A DNA stretch of 64,000 bases from Cephalotus follicularis (taxonomy: Eukaryota; Streptophyta; Magnoliopsida; Oxalidales; Cephalotaceae): contig BDDD01000901.1 in the NCBI GenBank assembly GCA_001972305.1, forward strand, positions 372,001 through 436,000, written 5' to 3'. The notes under the pieces are model-generated. The model was given only the letters and a program-made list of their open reading frames with translations. It did not search any database and was not told where the DNA came from. Shown here piece by piece: positions 34,741-46,434 of this stretch; the first letter of the stretch is position 1; every line of letters starts with the position of its first letter. A program made the translations under genes and the position numbers.

Positions 34741-36444
34741 ATGGCAAACCAAATGAACCTAAACATGGGATTAGAAGGTTCCTCCATTACTAGACTTCCA
34801 TTTTTTTATGGAAACAACTATAGTTTTTGGAAGACTAGGATGACCATATTTTTACAATCCCTTGACTATCAATTGTGGCATATTATTGTAAATGGTCCTA
34901 GGATACCCACAAGAACAATAGATGGAGTTGTATCTCCTAAACCCGAAAATGAATATAATGATAATGACTTTAGGATGCTCCAATTAAATTCTAAAGCCAA
35001 ACATGTTTTATTTTGTGTCGTTGGCCCTAATGAATTTAATCGGATATCTTCTTGTGATTCGGCAAAAGAAATGTGGGATTTGTTAGAAGTCACATATGAA
35101 GGCACGAATCAAGTTAAGGAATCTAAAATAAGCATGCTTGTACATGAATATGAATTGTTTATGATTCAAAATGATGAATGTATAAGTGACATGTTTACTC
35201 GCTTTACTACTATTACAAATTCTCTTAAAAATCTTGGCAAGTGTTATTCTAACCAAGAACTTGTAAGAAAAATTTTAAGGTGCTTGCCGAAGAGTTGGAC
35301 TCCAAAGGTGACGGCAATTGAGGAGGCTAAAGACCTATCAACTCTTCATCTTGAGCCGTTCCTTGGCTCCTTGATGACACATGAGACTACAATGAAGAAT
35401 CATGAGAATGTGGAAGTCAAGAAGAAGAAGACAATTGCCTTAAAAGCCTTAAGGGAAGAAAGTGAGAGTGATGAGGATGACGATATTGTACTTATCTCCA
35501 AACAATTCAAGAAGTTCCTCAAGAGTCAAAAAGGCAAAAAGGCCTTCAAAAATAAAGTCTCTCAATATGAAGAATCGAGCAAAAGGGAAGAACCGACTTG
35601 CTATGAGTGCAAAAATCCGGGTCATTTCAAGAACGAATGCCCGAGTCTCAAAAAGAAAGAACGATTCAACAAAGAACATTTTAAGAAGAAGAATGAGCAA
35701 TCCAAGAAGAAGAAAGCAATGGTAGCAACTTGGGATGATAGCGATCCCTCTAGCTCCGAAGAAGAAGAAAGTGATGAAGAAGTTGTCAACCTTGCTCTCA
35801 TGGCTATGGAAGAAGATACTAGTGGAGATGAAAGCAAAAATGAGGTAAATTTTACATTCGATGAATTACAAAATGCCTATGAGAAATTATATATTGAATA
35901 TGAAAATGTTTGTTTGAAAAATAAGACTTTAAAGAAAAATGCTATGTCCACATCTAAATAAATTGATAATTTAAAGAGTGAGAATAGCAAGTATTTGAAT
36001 GAAATTGATTATCTTCGAAGTAAGAATAGCTTCTATGAAAATGAAATTGAAATTTTAAATGTTTCCTCAAAATTGTCAAATGATTTTATGGAAGAAAATG
36101 AAAGGCTAAAAATCGAAATTGATGCCTTGAGGAAGACATTTTCTAAATTTTCTAATAGTAGTGACAAGTTGGAAAATTTGTTAGGTTTACAAAGATGTGT
36201 GTTTGACAAAGCCGGTCTCAGCTATGAACAAATGAAAAATGTCAAACACTTTAACAATTTCTTTGTTAAGAAAGTAGAGCCTCAAATTTGTTACAATTAT
36301 TGTGGTAGAATAGGACATATATCTACTTCTTGCATCTTTAGGAAAAATCTGTGCTTTGGTAAGACTAGAAAGATTTGGGTTCCGAAAGGAACTCTTGTGA
36401 CTAACTTGCAAGGACCCAAGTTCAAATGGGTACCAAAAATTTGA
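34741..36444 (+). pseudogene. Sirevirus-like gag with one in-frame stop
   Basis: It starts MANQMNLNMG 55 bp after the LTR and is open for 406 codons to a TAA at 35959-35961, then continues in the same frame to 36444 (568 codons in all). UBN2-type capsid region has YSNQELVRKILRCLPKSW. The CCHC knuckle is CYECKNPGHFKNEC, followed by an acidic serine-rich linker and a coiled coil. Then come CVFDKAGLSYEQM and one altered C-terminal knuckle, CYNYCGRIGHISTSC. It is closely related in layout to the gag at 18013-19703. The sequence just after the knuckle, WVPKGTLVTN, is where gag passes into protease in full elements, but here pol is missing. Confidence 0.85.
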
Positions 36445-36520
36445 ACCTTGTTTTGTAGGTGTACTTGGAGTTAAATTTCAAGATGTTCAAGTACACAAAT
36501 ATGGGTGAGAAAGCTTTAGT

Positions 36521-37137
36521 TGAGGGGGAGGTATTGATACTATGTTGATTGCTTCTTTTAATTTTTTATTAGTATCATTTTATCCAACAATTGGTATATC
36601 ATTTTATGATATTGATTTTTTTTTAACTTTCAATGGATTTTATTTCTATTGGTATTCCCTTTTTCTTGTTTTTAAGTTGGTATCCCTTTTTAGAAAAGGT
36701 TTAATTGGTGTCAATTCTTTGACATATTCTTTATAAAAAGGGGGAAAATGCTTTATGCTTAAAAAGAAACCTTTAGCTTATGCTAAGGGAGAGCTAGATA
36801 TGAAAATATGATTAAAGGGGAGTTTATGGTTGAGGGGGAGTCTCTTTAAACTTTTTGTTGTTTGACAAACAGGGGGAGATTATTGGTATTGCATTGCAAA
36901 ATTTGTATTACATTTGTTGCATTGGTAATTATTGGTATTGCATTGATTTGGAAAATTGCTTAGTTATTGTATTGATAATTTTTTAAGACTAGGCATAAAA
37001 AAAGGGGAAGAATTGTTGCCAAATTACTTGGACAATGCTAAGACTTGATAATTGATAGATGAGTTAATTTCAGTAAGTTAAATGTCAAAATCATGCAATA
37101 TTAGGCTTGTTTTGTCAATCATCAAAAAGGGGGAGAT
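36521..37137 (+). other. Cluster of PPT-like tracts before the 3' LTR
   Basis: GGGGGAG or AAAGGGG tracts occur at about 36521, 36736, 36824, 36831, 36871, 36996 and finally AAAAAGGGGGAGAT ending at 37137, directly before the LTR. Repeated PPTs are typical of Sireviruses and support the lineage call. Confidence 0.8.
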
Positions 37138-37394
37138 TGTTGGCTTCTTGCCACCCCTTTAATTGTGTTAAAGATTATGTTTCGATGATTAACAAACAAG
37201 TAACTATCAAGAAACACTTGTATGCATGTTTTTATTTGCCGAACCACTATAAATTTGTTTGCACTCCTTCTATCCCTTATCTCTTTACTTGTCATTGTTT
37301 AATTGTTTGTTGTGTGCTTGTTTAGATTCATTGTCTTAAGTTGTATTTTCCGCATACAAAGTTACTAGTTAAAAGTTGCCATATAGTCTTTTCA
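37138..37394 (+). mobile_element. 3' LTR of the gag-only Sirevirus, internally deleted
   Basis: 257 bp. It matches the first part of the 5' LTR up to GCATGTTTTT and then continues at ATTTGCCGAACC, so about 852 bp are missing, including the dyad array and TATA box. The break shows T-run microhomology. Confidence 0.9.
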
Positions 37395-38156
37395 GATGAA
37401 AATGCTCCACCTCTTGGATCTGATCACACTACTTGGAGAAATATGTGTGCAACTATGTCAAGGATGAATGAACAGTTGATGAGAAGTAATGCAAGAGAGG
37501 AATCTCGTCAAGGGGGTTATAGTGTATTGTCAAAGTTTATGAAGTTACATCTTCTAGCTTTCTATGGAGAGATGGATCCCATAGCAGCTGATCAGTGGCT
37601 CCTTCACATGGGTAAGATTTTTTCAATTATGGAGAGTACATATGAGCAGAAGCTCTCCTTATTAGCTTACATGCTTCATGGAGATGCAGAATATTGGTGG
37701 ATGATGGTACAGGCTTCATGGGAGCTGAATGGGACATAGAGGACTTGGGATACTTTTGTGACAAAATTTAGCACTCGATTCTATCCCGAGGACATCAAAG
37801 ACAAGAAAGAGGAAGAGTTTTCCAACTTGACCCAGGGAGACATGAAAGTTGCACAGTATGAAAGTAAGTTTATGGAGCTATCTCGGTCGACTCCATACTT
37901 AGAGCTAGGTGAGGCAAGGAAAACGAAGAAGTTTCTAAGGGGTTTAAAGATAGAGTTGAGGGGTCAGTTGATTACACAAGGTTTGAAGACTATGGCTGAT
38001 GTTGCATCCAAAGACAGACAGTTAGAAGACATATCAGAGGAATTTAGGAAACTAAGCATTCCGACAGGCAGTGGACCAGCACAGGTCTTGTGGCAAAGTG
38101 ACCAGAGTGGCTCTCCTAGTGGAAAGTCAATGAGACCGATAGTAGATGCTCACTAA

Positions 38157-38781
38157 GTGGATCACCGATTGGGTTTCCAGAGGGGTTCTTCCACGGAGAC
38201 TTCCAGATGGGTTCTAGAGGGTGAGGGATTTAGTCCTAACCCTCAAGCGGGAGACATCGAACACAAAATTCCCATAAGAGAATAGATGAGGGACACCTAG
38301 ACAGGGACAGTCCAGATTTTCAAATGTAGGCAACCAATCCACATCAATACCATGTGTGCATTATCAGAGGATGAATCACACCTCTGACAACTGTCGATGG
38401 TTTTTGGGCACTTTCATGAGTTATGGGGAGATGGGACAGATAGCTAGGGATTGTCCTCACATATTAGATAGTAGAGGACAGTCACTGACAGGACAGGGTC
38501 ACCAGCTAACACCACAGACATGTTCATAGTATCGGCCAGCCCAGTCACGACATCAGACTCCTCCTATACGGACTACTAGTGTGCCGAGTTCTTCAAGAGG
38601 GATAGGATAAGCTAGAGGGAAACAAACAATGGGAGGACAGGCTCGGTTGTACAACATGGTTGTAAATACTTTTATGGATCCGAGCACTGCATAGAGAGGT
38701 AAGGTTACGGATATGTTTATGAATATGGATACGGTTATGGAGAAAGAATCTGAGGACAAATTCATTTTATGGAGGGGAGGA
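38157..38781 (+). other. Degenerate gag tail and PPT of the Gypsy gag-only element
   Basis: Contains remains of a CCHC-like stretch and ends in TGGAGGGGAGGA, the polypurine tract directly before the 3' LTR. No RT, integrase or protease motif could be found. Confidence 0.6.
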
Positions 38782-41153
38782 TGTAACGCCCCGAATCAAC
38801 CCCTATTTGCGTTAACATGTTTTTGCATTATAGGGCAAGGTATTTAGGGATTTTATGAAATAATTATGCATATGGATATGTATGATATGGGAGTATTTTA
38901 ATACTCATATGAAGGTATTGTATGTCTGTGTACAATATTTATATGTATGGGAGTAGAGTTAGCGAGAAACCTATAAATAGAGAGCTAAAACACGTTTCGC
39001 TCATTTCTCTCTTCCTTTTCTCTCTCAAAGATCCCGTTTCTCTCACTTATCTCTACAATAACTCTACCAAAACTCATGAAAATGGACTATATGACACAGG
39101 GAATCGAAGGGTAAGGGTAATATATTGATTGAGGACTTGATTGGCACAAGATTGGAGCTCCATAAGCCAAGAACTTGAGTTCTTTCTGTGATTTCTGACC
39201 CTAGAGATCAAGAACAAGATCCAATCTTAGGTAAAAACCTTATCTACCTAAATATGCTATGATTAACACATGTATGCAGATATATGAACTGATTGCACGG
39301 ATTAAAATTGAATGATTTGGTATGTTAGAGAGTTAGGGTTTATAATGGTTAAAGAGGGTTTTAGACCTAAAATGGAAATGAACTAATTAAATGGATTGAA
39401 AATGGTTTTTATGGCAAAGAAATAGCTAATAGGACTTGAAATGAAGTTGAATTGAATTGGTTTTAAGAAAAGAGATGGATTTGCAAAGATTTTTTTGGCA
39501 AGAACCCTAGTTCTACCGAGCTAAGTGTTGATGGTCATGATTAAAGCATCACCACTTAGCTTGCTTTTAAAACAAAATTTGTTACAAACCGATAGCGCTT
39601 TGTCTTCCTAGCAGTGCTCATTCTAAGTGTCACCGCATAGTCCATAAGCTTGGCCGCTTAGCCCATTTTTTTCCAAAATTGGACACATCACTAGCTCAAA
39701 GCACTGACGCTTGAGGCTTAACTGTCGATACTTGTGCGCTAAACATCGCCGCTTAAGGTCAAGGCATTGCCGCTTTGACCGGCAGTTTTTTTGCAAATTT
39801 CTAAAGGTTTTTCTCATGGGCTATTTTCTAGGCTCCTGTATGGTATAGACTGGGTTTTATTCCTGGGTTTTTCATGATGACAGTGTAAGAAAATTGGTAT
39901 AGTATGCTCTATTGATGTGTTTACTGTAGAATGAACTGTAACTCCTAGTCAGGTACGTGGTATCGATCTACAGTTGACTAAGCCCTCTACTAGGGTTACA
40001 CGCGGTATATGATTAGTTGACCTCCCATTACCTTACCAATAGGCAACCAATTCTAGCCGACTTTCTATCGGCGCCTTCATGGGGATTTAGACACATGTAT
40101 GATAGGTTGTATGGATCTAATGACCGATTGAGCTCCTATTGGTCTACCGATAGGCAACTAGGTCTAGTGAGCTCCTATCGATCTACCATTAGGCGCTAGA
40201 TATCTAGACTCTAGCACATGCCACCTTTAGGTGGGAGTTCTAGACTCACTATGATGGATGGTATGTTGCATGCTACGATATGACGGACGAATGTATGGAT
40301 CTGTAACTAATTGAGATCCTATGGGTTTACCTATAGGCAACTAGTTCTAATGAGCTCTAATTGGTCTACTGGTAAGCACTAGATGTTCTTACCCTTGAGC
40401 TTTTACCAGGTTGGACTTACGAATGATGGTATCTTTAGATTAATTGCATATATATAGTATGGGACAATGTATATATATGTTTAGTTAATCTCCTGATTGT
40501 CTAATAGATGTATAGATAGGAGTGTATGATTAGGCTAATTGTTAATATGTATAAGCTAGTATGGGATGATTTATATACATAGATTCGTTAACCATAGTTG
40601 TATATGCATATTTCCATGACATGCATTGATAAACTGTGATATCAGTACATATCATCAGCATAGGAGTTGTGTTTCTACGAAAGCCTTTGGGCTGACCGAT
40701 CCTTCGAGATGGGGCATCTATGTGTGTTCAGGGATAGATAGACCCGGAGCTAGTTGTTATGGTCATGGGCATGATGATCAATGATGGCATGCACGGATGA
40801 TCTTGGGTGCAAGGATGCTAGATTTTCTATTATGAGTTTTCATGTTTTATGTTAAGGATGTTTATCTTAAAGACATTTATGGATTTGATTATGTGATAAG
40901 GACGAATTGTAAGGTTTTATATATGGATTATAAGAGATGATATGCATGCTATTGTATTGTAATAATGTTTAAGGATATGACAAGTTCTATTTATGAATTG
41001 TTTAATGTTTAAGATGTTTTGAATGGACGTAAGCATATTTTATATAAGTTTGAAGTATGTATGGATTTTCGTTGACAGAATAGACTTACTAGTACCCGAC
41101 ATAAGGGATTGAATGGATTTGGGTGACATCACGGACCCCCTACAGGTTCGGGA
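38782..41153 (+). mobile_element. 3' LTR (main part) of the Gypsy gag-only element
   Basis: It starts TGTAACGCCCCG and aligns with 28097-30493. A TATA box is at 38972-38979 and the dyad array at 39521-39778. The last bases of the LTR lie at 46423-46429 beyond the next insertion. Confidence 0.88.
39521..39778. repeat. Phased dyad array in Gypsy 3' LTR
   Basis: Equivalent of 28834-29098 with more decay. For example TAAGTGTTGATGGTCA, 5 bp, AAAGCATCACCACTTA, still with centres 21 bp apart. Most former CG steps read TG or CA. Confidence 0.75.
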
Positions 41154-41300
41154 TGTAATAACCACAATTTCAATTCATGTATTTTGTATCCAACGATGAA
41201 TAAAATATACCTTTTGAGATATTATGTTGGTTACCTTTTGAATAGAATGATGTTGGAATAAAATTTTTAGATAAAAAAACTAAAGAAATAATTTCTGGTG

Positions 41301-41429
41301 CCAAACCGCTGACGCCTAAAGTCATACCGTCGACGCTTTAAGCCCTGACATGTGCACAAAACGCACAGTTGAAGGCTGAGTTATGACGCACAAACCGTCG
41401 ACGCCAGAGAGAAGACCGTCGACGCTTTA
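41301..41429. repeat. Phased dyad pairs in solo LTR (first block)
   Basis: AAACCGCTGACGCCTA, 5 bp, ATACCGTCGACGCTTT, and AAACCGTCGACGCCAG, 5 bp, AGACCGTCGACGCTTT. Both pairs have centres exactly 21 bp apart. These are among the least decayed copies in the window. Confidence 0.85.
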
Positions 41430-42338
41430 CGCGGTGTCAGGAATGTGGCACACGCCTGTTAGAACATAGCAGCGACGCCAAATGGTTTTCCTTGCAAGCT
41501 AAGTGTCCAGAGACGTGTCAATCATGCAAGGAAACATTCCCAGCTGTTGATAGTGCCAGACTAAAGTGTCTTGCATGCCTCTTTTCACCTGCAATCTGCA
41601 AAACCACAACAGAAAGGGATAATAGAAAACAAAGAACGGATGCATACATGAGGGAGAGAGAAATGTGCATTAATAGCTAAACCAACAGTGGGATGAAAGG
41701 CACAAAATTGGGCACTTATATCAGCTGATACTTGAGCCATTTGAGTGTTGAAAAACACTGAGGAAGAGGAGAATTGCTAGAGAATTGTGGAAGCTTGCAT
41801 TTGAGGATTAGAGTGTCAAGAGTTGGGAGCTTTGTTTTTCCCGGTAAGTTCCTAATCCGAATCCGTCGTCATGATTATAAGAATGAGTGTTAATTTACTG
41901 AATCTAAGTATAATACCTACTGTCAACCTGATTTAAGAGCTAACAAGTTGATTTGGGATAGAAATGTTAAAATTGTTCATAAGAGTTGAAACTAGGAACA
42001 TAGAGTTAACAATAAACTCCTGGTTCTGATTCTAACTGTTATCATGATTGGATAACTAATTTATCGTACTGGATTAGTATCTAAGACCTGCAAACATACA
42101 ATTGTTCAGGCTAATTTCTGCTGAGATTGAGAGTTGAGTTGTTGAAGAACATTGGACATAAAGTTAGAGGCCAATCCAATTTGGCTTTGGGATAGCAATT
42201 GAGGTAGGGGATTTTGACATGTTTTTGAATATATAACATGTATAATGTGTAGTGATGGTCAATACCTGATTGCATGTTGAATTGGATTGAGTTGGGTTGA
42301 TTTTGTGCATCCCCTGTCCTGGAATTCGTATGAATGCC

Positions 42339-42483
42339 AGAAGCGCCGACGCTTACACAGAAACTGTCGACGCTTTGGTGCAAAAATGCCATATTAAGGC
42401 TTAGAATGTCGACGCTTAAGTTGTGTAGTGTCAATGCCTAGTCATTAACTGTCGACGCTTACATAGAAACTATCGACGCTTTA
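42339..42483. repeat. Phased dyad pairs in solo LTR (second block)
   Basis: GAAGCGCCGACGCTTA, 5 bp, AAACTGTCGACGCTTT, and TAACTGTCGACGCTTA, 5 bp, AAACTATCGACGCTTT, each at 21 bp. A third pair is at 22 bp. Confidence 0.85.
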
Positions 42484-43304
42484 GAACAGTAAATGTAGAA
42501 ATGTGTAAACTGATCGATGGAATTGTTTGTGGTTGTAATTATCCTTGATCTGTTATATTGTAACTATTATTACTGTTATTTAATGAAAATTCTACTGTTA
42601 TAGATACATATTCAAGGATTTTACCAACCTAATGCTTTAAGCATAAATAATGATTTTTAACGGTTTTCCCTACGAAAACTCTTAATGTCATATAGACTGT
42701 TATTTTCCTCTTAATAGAGGCACTGCGACTGTTTAGTTCTCACAAGAGAACCACTGACTGAACTGTTATGTTTTCTAAAAATGAAAATTACTGTAATATT
42801 GCATATTATGCTATATGTAATATTGTCACTGAATTGAATGAATTGATTGTCTATGCTATTGCCGTTAGTCGAGTGATAGGAGACATCACTGGCTACGGAG
42901 GTGGTCCTATGTGCCAGGAGTTGGCTAGAGTATCCACCCAAACTGTCTGCAATGTAGAACTTGATTGTTAAACTACCCACTAATGCCGGTAGTAACTGAC
43001 CCGAGTGTAGGGTGATAAATAGGTGGTGCACAGTTGGTGCTAGGAGTTAGCAACATGTGACACCCAAACCACTATACTGATTGATTGTACCCTTGTGCGG
43101 TATTCTTGCATTGTACTGTCTATGGCCACTTGTCATGATTGCGTATATCTTGGAATACTATATATATATGTCATTCATTTAAACTGTCATGCATATTTAC
43201 ATTTATATATTCAACTACATGATTTATCTTCCTACTTAGCCAAGTGAGGACAACAGCTAACCCCTACAATTTCAGATTAAGCGATGACGTACAGGAAGTA
43301 TTGC

Positions 43305-46129
43305 TGCAATACCCTGCTTGTTCGTATGTATTTTTACGGACTTTTTATGTTTTTGTTTTCGGGCCTTTAATTTTGTTTTAAATTTTAAGTCCGATACCCT
43401 GTGTTTTGGGCCTATGTGATTTGGGTTGTTTGATATCAGCCTAAATATTTTGATATGCTAATGCAATGTTGGGTTTGGGTTTTAATGCATTTAATCAAAA
43501 TTCATTTTATTAAAACAATTCCATTTTATTTTTTTTAATCATATTATTTCATTTTACTTATTTTACTTATTTTTCTTTTCTTTCTTTCTTTCCTTTTCTT
43601 CTTCTTCCCTCCCCCGAAGCTCTCCCTTTCCCTCATCAATCTCACACGTTTTCAATCTTCCCTTTCCATATTAAACTGATTTTTGTTTCCCTTTATTCCT
43701 TATTCATCCCTCAAATCACTCCTTTCTTTCCTGTTTTAAGAGTGCTAGTGTGTTTGGATATGCCATTCGTTTCCTCACCTCTCATTGCCGAACTCTGCCT
43801 TGTGAAGCCTGTGTTGAACTATTGTGGAGTTATTTCGTTAGTCTACAGAGGTAATCTTAATTCTCCATGTTATATTGGTTGCTTTTCCTTTGGTTGGCTT
43901 AAGGTTGTTTGTGTATTCGTTATTCCTTCTCTTTGGTTTCCTGCAAACAGCCAAGTAATTCTTGAACTGTGGTGTTCTTCTACTGTTCTCTGTGTTTCCA
44001 ATACCTTTACAGGTTAGTGAACCCTGCTGTGATGATTTATTTCACTTTGTTACATTGTATTCATGCTAAATAGGGTGTTAGAAGATATTGGTTTCCTGTC
44101 AATTCAGGCCATGTTAGCATTGTTGTTCTAAATCAACTGGTCAGTCTTTAGACACCTCACATAAATTGTAATCTGGTTTATATATCTATTAAGTGATAAT
44201 GAACTGAAATCAGACTTGAACATAGGCTTGTGCTTAGAGAGTTATTGTCTTCCTTGGAAGTTAAGTCACTGTCCATCTTATTCTATGTCAATTTTATGTC
44301 TCTATGTCATCTAAATGTCATACAATGCTATATAATTATGTTCATGAGTTCCTGGTATTGTGGTAATTGTGTTTGGACAGCTTCTGCATAAGAATTGTTA
44401 CAGTTATGCTGTTCTGTCGTCCAGAACAGTCGGCTGTTCTTGTGGACTGTCGGCTGGATTGGATGAGTAGTCGACTGCCATATGAACACAGTCGACTGTC
44501 TTGGGTTGTGTAGTCGACTGAATCTATGTGACAGTCGACTGCCTGCGTTCTAGTTTGAGTAGTCGACTGGCCCTTGTGATTAGTCGACTGCCAAGCTTCC
44601 CCAGTCGGCTGGTGCTCTGTAACAGTCGACTGTTTTGTCCAGAAAAGTATTGTTTTTAACTGTTTTGTTTCATTTGTTCTCCGAATCGATCTGAGTCTTT
44701 TCCAAACACAGTGATGAGTTTGTTTAATGTTTCTGATGTGTCTTAAACTCTTATATGAATGATTTTGGGTGTCTTTAAGATTGTTGTGCTTCGAGTGAAG
44801 ATTGATTTAAATCATCTATCCGTAAGTGCATTGTGAACGCATAAGGTACGGATCTTCGATTCTTGACACCCTCCTATCGGTTTTTACTGTAGTAAATAAA
44901 AGATAGTTTTACTTTATGAATAATGTACGTATTTCTATCGTTCCTTGGCTATCTGATTTTTGAACTGAAATCAGTTTTGTTTTATGATATGTTCCTTCGT
45001 TTTATGAATTGGATTACGATTCAAAAATGAAGTTGGTTTTTGACAATTATAAATGATTCCGACTTTATTCATATGATACAAAATGATACGATATGTTACG
45101 ATATGTTATCACCTCTTTATAGCGAAATATAAACGAGTTGATGCTTGGATTATGAAATGATATCGTTGTGAACGATTTTCAACTATGTTTTGTGTAAGCA
45201 TATTTTATGTGTTTTTGAATTGATTTTGATAAATCAATGTTTTCGAAATGATTGAATACTGAGTATTGTACCCACCTATGGGGCGTACCATAGGCATGTC
45301 GTAGGCCTGGCACGGGGACATGACACTTCCGTAGCGGTGTGATTAGTCTACGGCGTCTCTGAATGTTATGAATAAATCCCATGAGGTGGATTTATGGATC
45401 CGCTATGTATGATAGAGGCGTATGAATCGATTCTAGTATATGATATGTGATCTGATGTGTGATCGGATATGTGATATGTGAGAATTGACTTGTGTAGTGC
45501 CTTACACTTCAATTCTAGTGGGCATGTGGAATTAGCGCCTCCCTTGCCAAAATATATGTTATGTGATATGTATGTGGCTCAGTATGACTTATGAATCGTG
45601 AAATGACATTTTGAATTGTTTCGTAATTGTTTCGAAAGATATGAAATTGGTATTTTATGGATATTCGAATATGATTTAAACTGTTTAAGATTTCTGTTAT
45701 GGATTTTATTGAGATCTTACTACTTTTAAACTTATCGTTTACTGTTTTTATTTCCCTTATCCGTACTGAGGTTTGCTCAGCCGCGTTTTTGTTTTTCATG
45801 CTGCAGGTTATCGGGAGCAGCGGGGAAATATGTGAACGAGAGATGACTACCCTGTGTCTTTGGATCCCTAGGAGTGTGATCCTTGTGTTTTTATGTCTAC
45901 TGGTCATAAACAATGATACTTATGTTTTATGTTTTTAATTTGGAACTTAAATATGTTTTTAAGTCTTTCCGAAAACGCTTAATTGTTTAAGTTTTAAAGT
46001 TTCAGTTATGATAAGACCCCCACGGTTTGGCTAATATGTTATGATTATATATCCAGATATGTTATGATAGGTTATGATAGGTTCTGTATTATGACCTGTG
46101 ACGACTCCCGCCGTCCGGGGGTGTTACAG
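43305..46129 (+). mobile_element. Nested Gypsy-type solo LTR (relative of 30494-33276)
   Basis: It starts TGCAATACCCTGC and ends GGGGGTGTTACA, with flanks ATTGC (43300-43304) and GTTGC (46130-46134), a 4/5 duplication. It is 2825 bp with no coding domain, PBS or PPT. It aligns with the reverse complement of 30494-33276. The dyad array is at 44427-44632. Confidence 0.85.
44427..44632. repeat. Phased dyad array, CAGTCGACTG type (copy in plus LTR)
   Basis: Ten dyads with centre steps 20, 21, 21, 22, 21, 28, 21, 21 and 21 bp. The same series in reverse order is found in the inverted relative, so spacing is conserved even though linker bases have changed. Confidence 0.9.
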
Positions 46130-46434
46130 TTGCTGAAGCTTGGAGAGTTTATCTACTTAAGGTTGTTATTCTTTTGATGTACTGCATTTGTTTTGAACGG
46201 TTCGCACTCCGTTATTGTTGTACTTTCCTTATGTATAAGGATCATTTGATGGATTGTATACGCATGTAGTATGGGCTGCGTGCGGATGACTTTGTAATCC
46301 AGTTTTAAATGCTTCCGCTTATGTTTTCAAGCTGTTAATTGGGATGCTGGATTATTTTACTTATTCCTGATATCACCACATATGTTGTCTAATGTAATTG
46401 AATAACGGGGTGTGACACGGGATGTCACAAGGTC

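Larger units (their letters stand above)
33577..37394 (+). mobile_element. Sirevirus-like gag-only Copia element, recent
   Basis: It starts TGTTGGCTTC and ends TATAGTCTTTTCA, with a perfect duplication GATGA at 33572-33576 and 37395-37399. LTRs are 33577-34685 (1109 bp) and 37138-37394 (257 bp). The internal region has a PBS, a gag and a cluster of PPTs but no pol. The 3' LTR differs from the matching parts of the 5' LTR by an internal deletion of about 852 bp and only two substitutions in the 257 shared bases, which points to a young insertion. This is the TR-GAG type of non-autonomous element. It lies exactly inside the gag of another gag-only element. Confidence 0.9.
33467..38156 (+). pseudogene. 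Gypsy gag, split by a nested Copia and holding one stop
   Basis: The first part is 33467-33576, starting MKNRGRRGRRGR, a basic N-terminus. The second part is 37400-38156. They join in frame when one GATGA is removed. The body has the retrotransposon gag domain (LLAFYGEMDPIAADQWL, FYPEDIKDKKEEEFSNL, QGDMKVAQYESKFMEL). A TAG at 37737-37739 interrupts it. A remnant CCHC region follows near 38350-38440 in broken frame. Within 625 bp of the gag end the PPT and 3' LTR begin, so protease to integrase are absent. Basic N-terminus and sequence type suit a chromovirus-like Gypsy gag (inference). Confidence 0.8.
41154..46417 (+). mobile_element. Solo LTR in the Gypsy 3' LTR, split by another LTR
   Basis: It starts TGTAATAACC and ends GGGGTGTGACA, with the perfect duplication CGGGA at 41149-41153 and 46418-46422. 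Its own sequence is 41154-43304 plus about 46135-46417 (roughly 2.4 kb). It has two dyad arrays of the AAGCGTCGACGCTT type, at 41301-41429 and 42339-42483, and no coding domains. The end resembles the LTR fragment at 1-416. Confidence 0.85.
28097..46429 (+). mobile_element. Gypsy gag-only (non-autonomous) element carrying four nested insertions
   Basis: It starts TGTAACACTCCG and ends GGATGTCACA. The flanks are AGGTT (28092-28096) and AGGTC (46430-46434), a 4/5 target duplication. LTRs are 28097-30493 plus 33277-33308 and 38782-41153 plus 46423-46429. The internal region has a PBS, a gag and a PPT but no protease, RT, RNase H or integrase. Without nested elements it would be about 6.5 kb. Insertions: an LTR at 30494-33276, a gag-only Sirevirus at 33577-37394, and an LTR at 41154-46417 that contains another at 43305-46129. 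It interrupts an older Copia. Mobility would have needed a related autonomous element. Confidence 0.85.

Noticed and set aside
41154..46417. Complete retrotransposon between the two ends of this insertion
   Set aside because: The inner 2.8 kb is another LTR with its own ends. After its removal only about 2.4 kb of non-coding LTR sequence remains, so it is a solo LTR.
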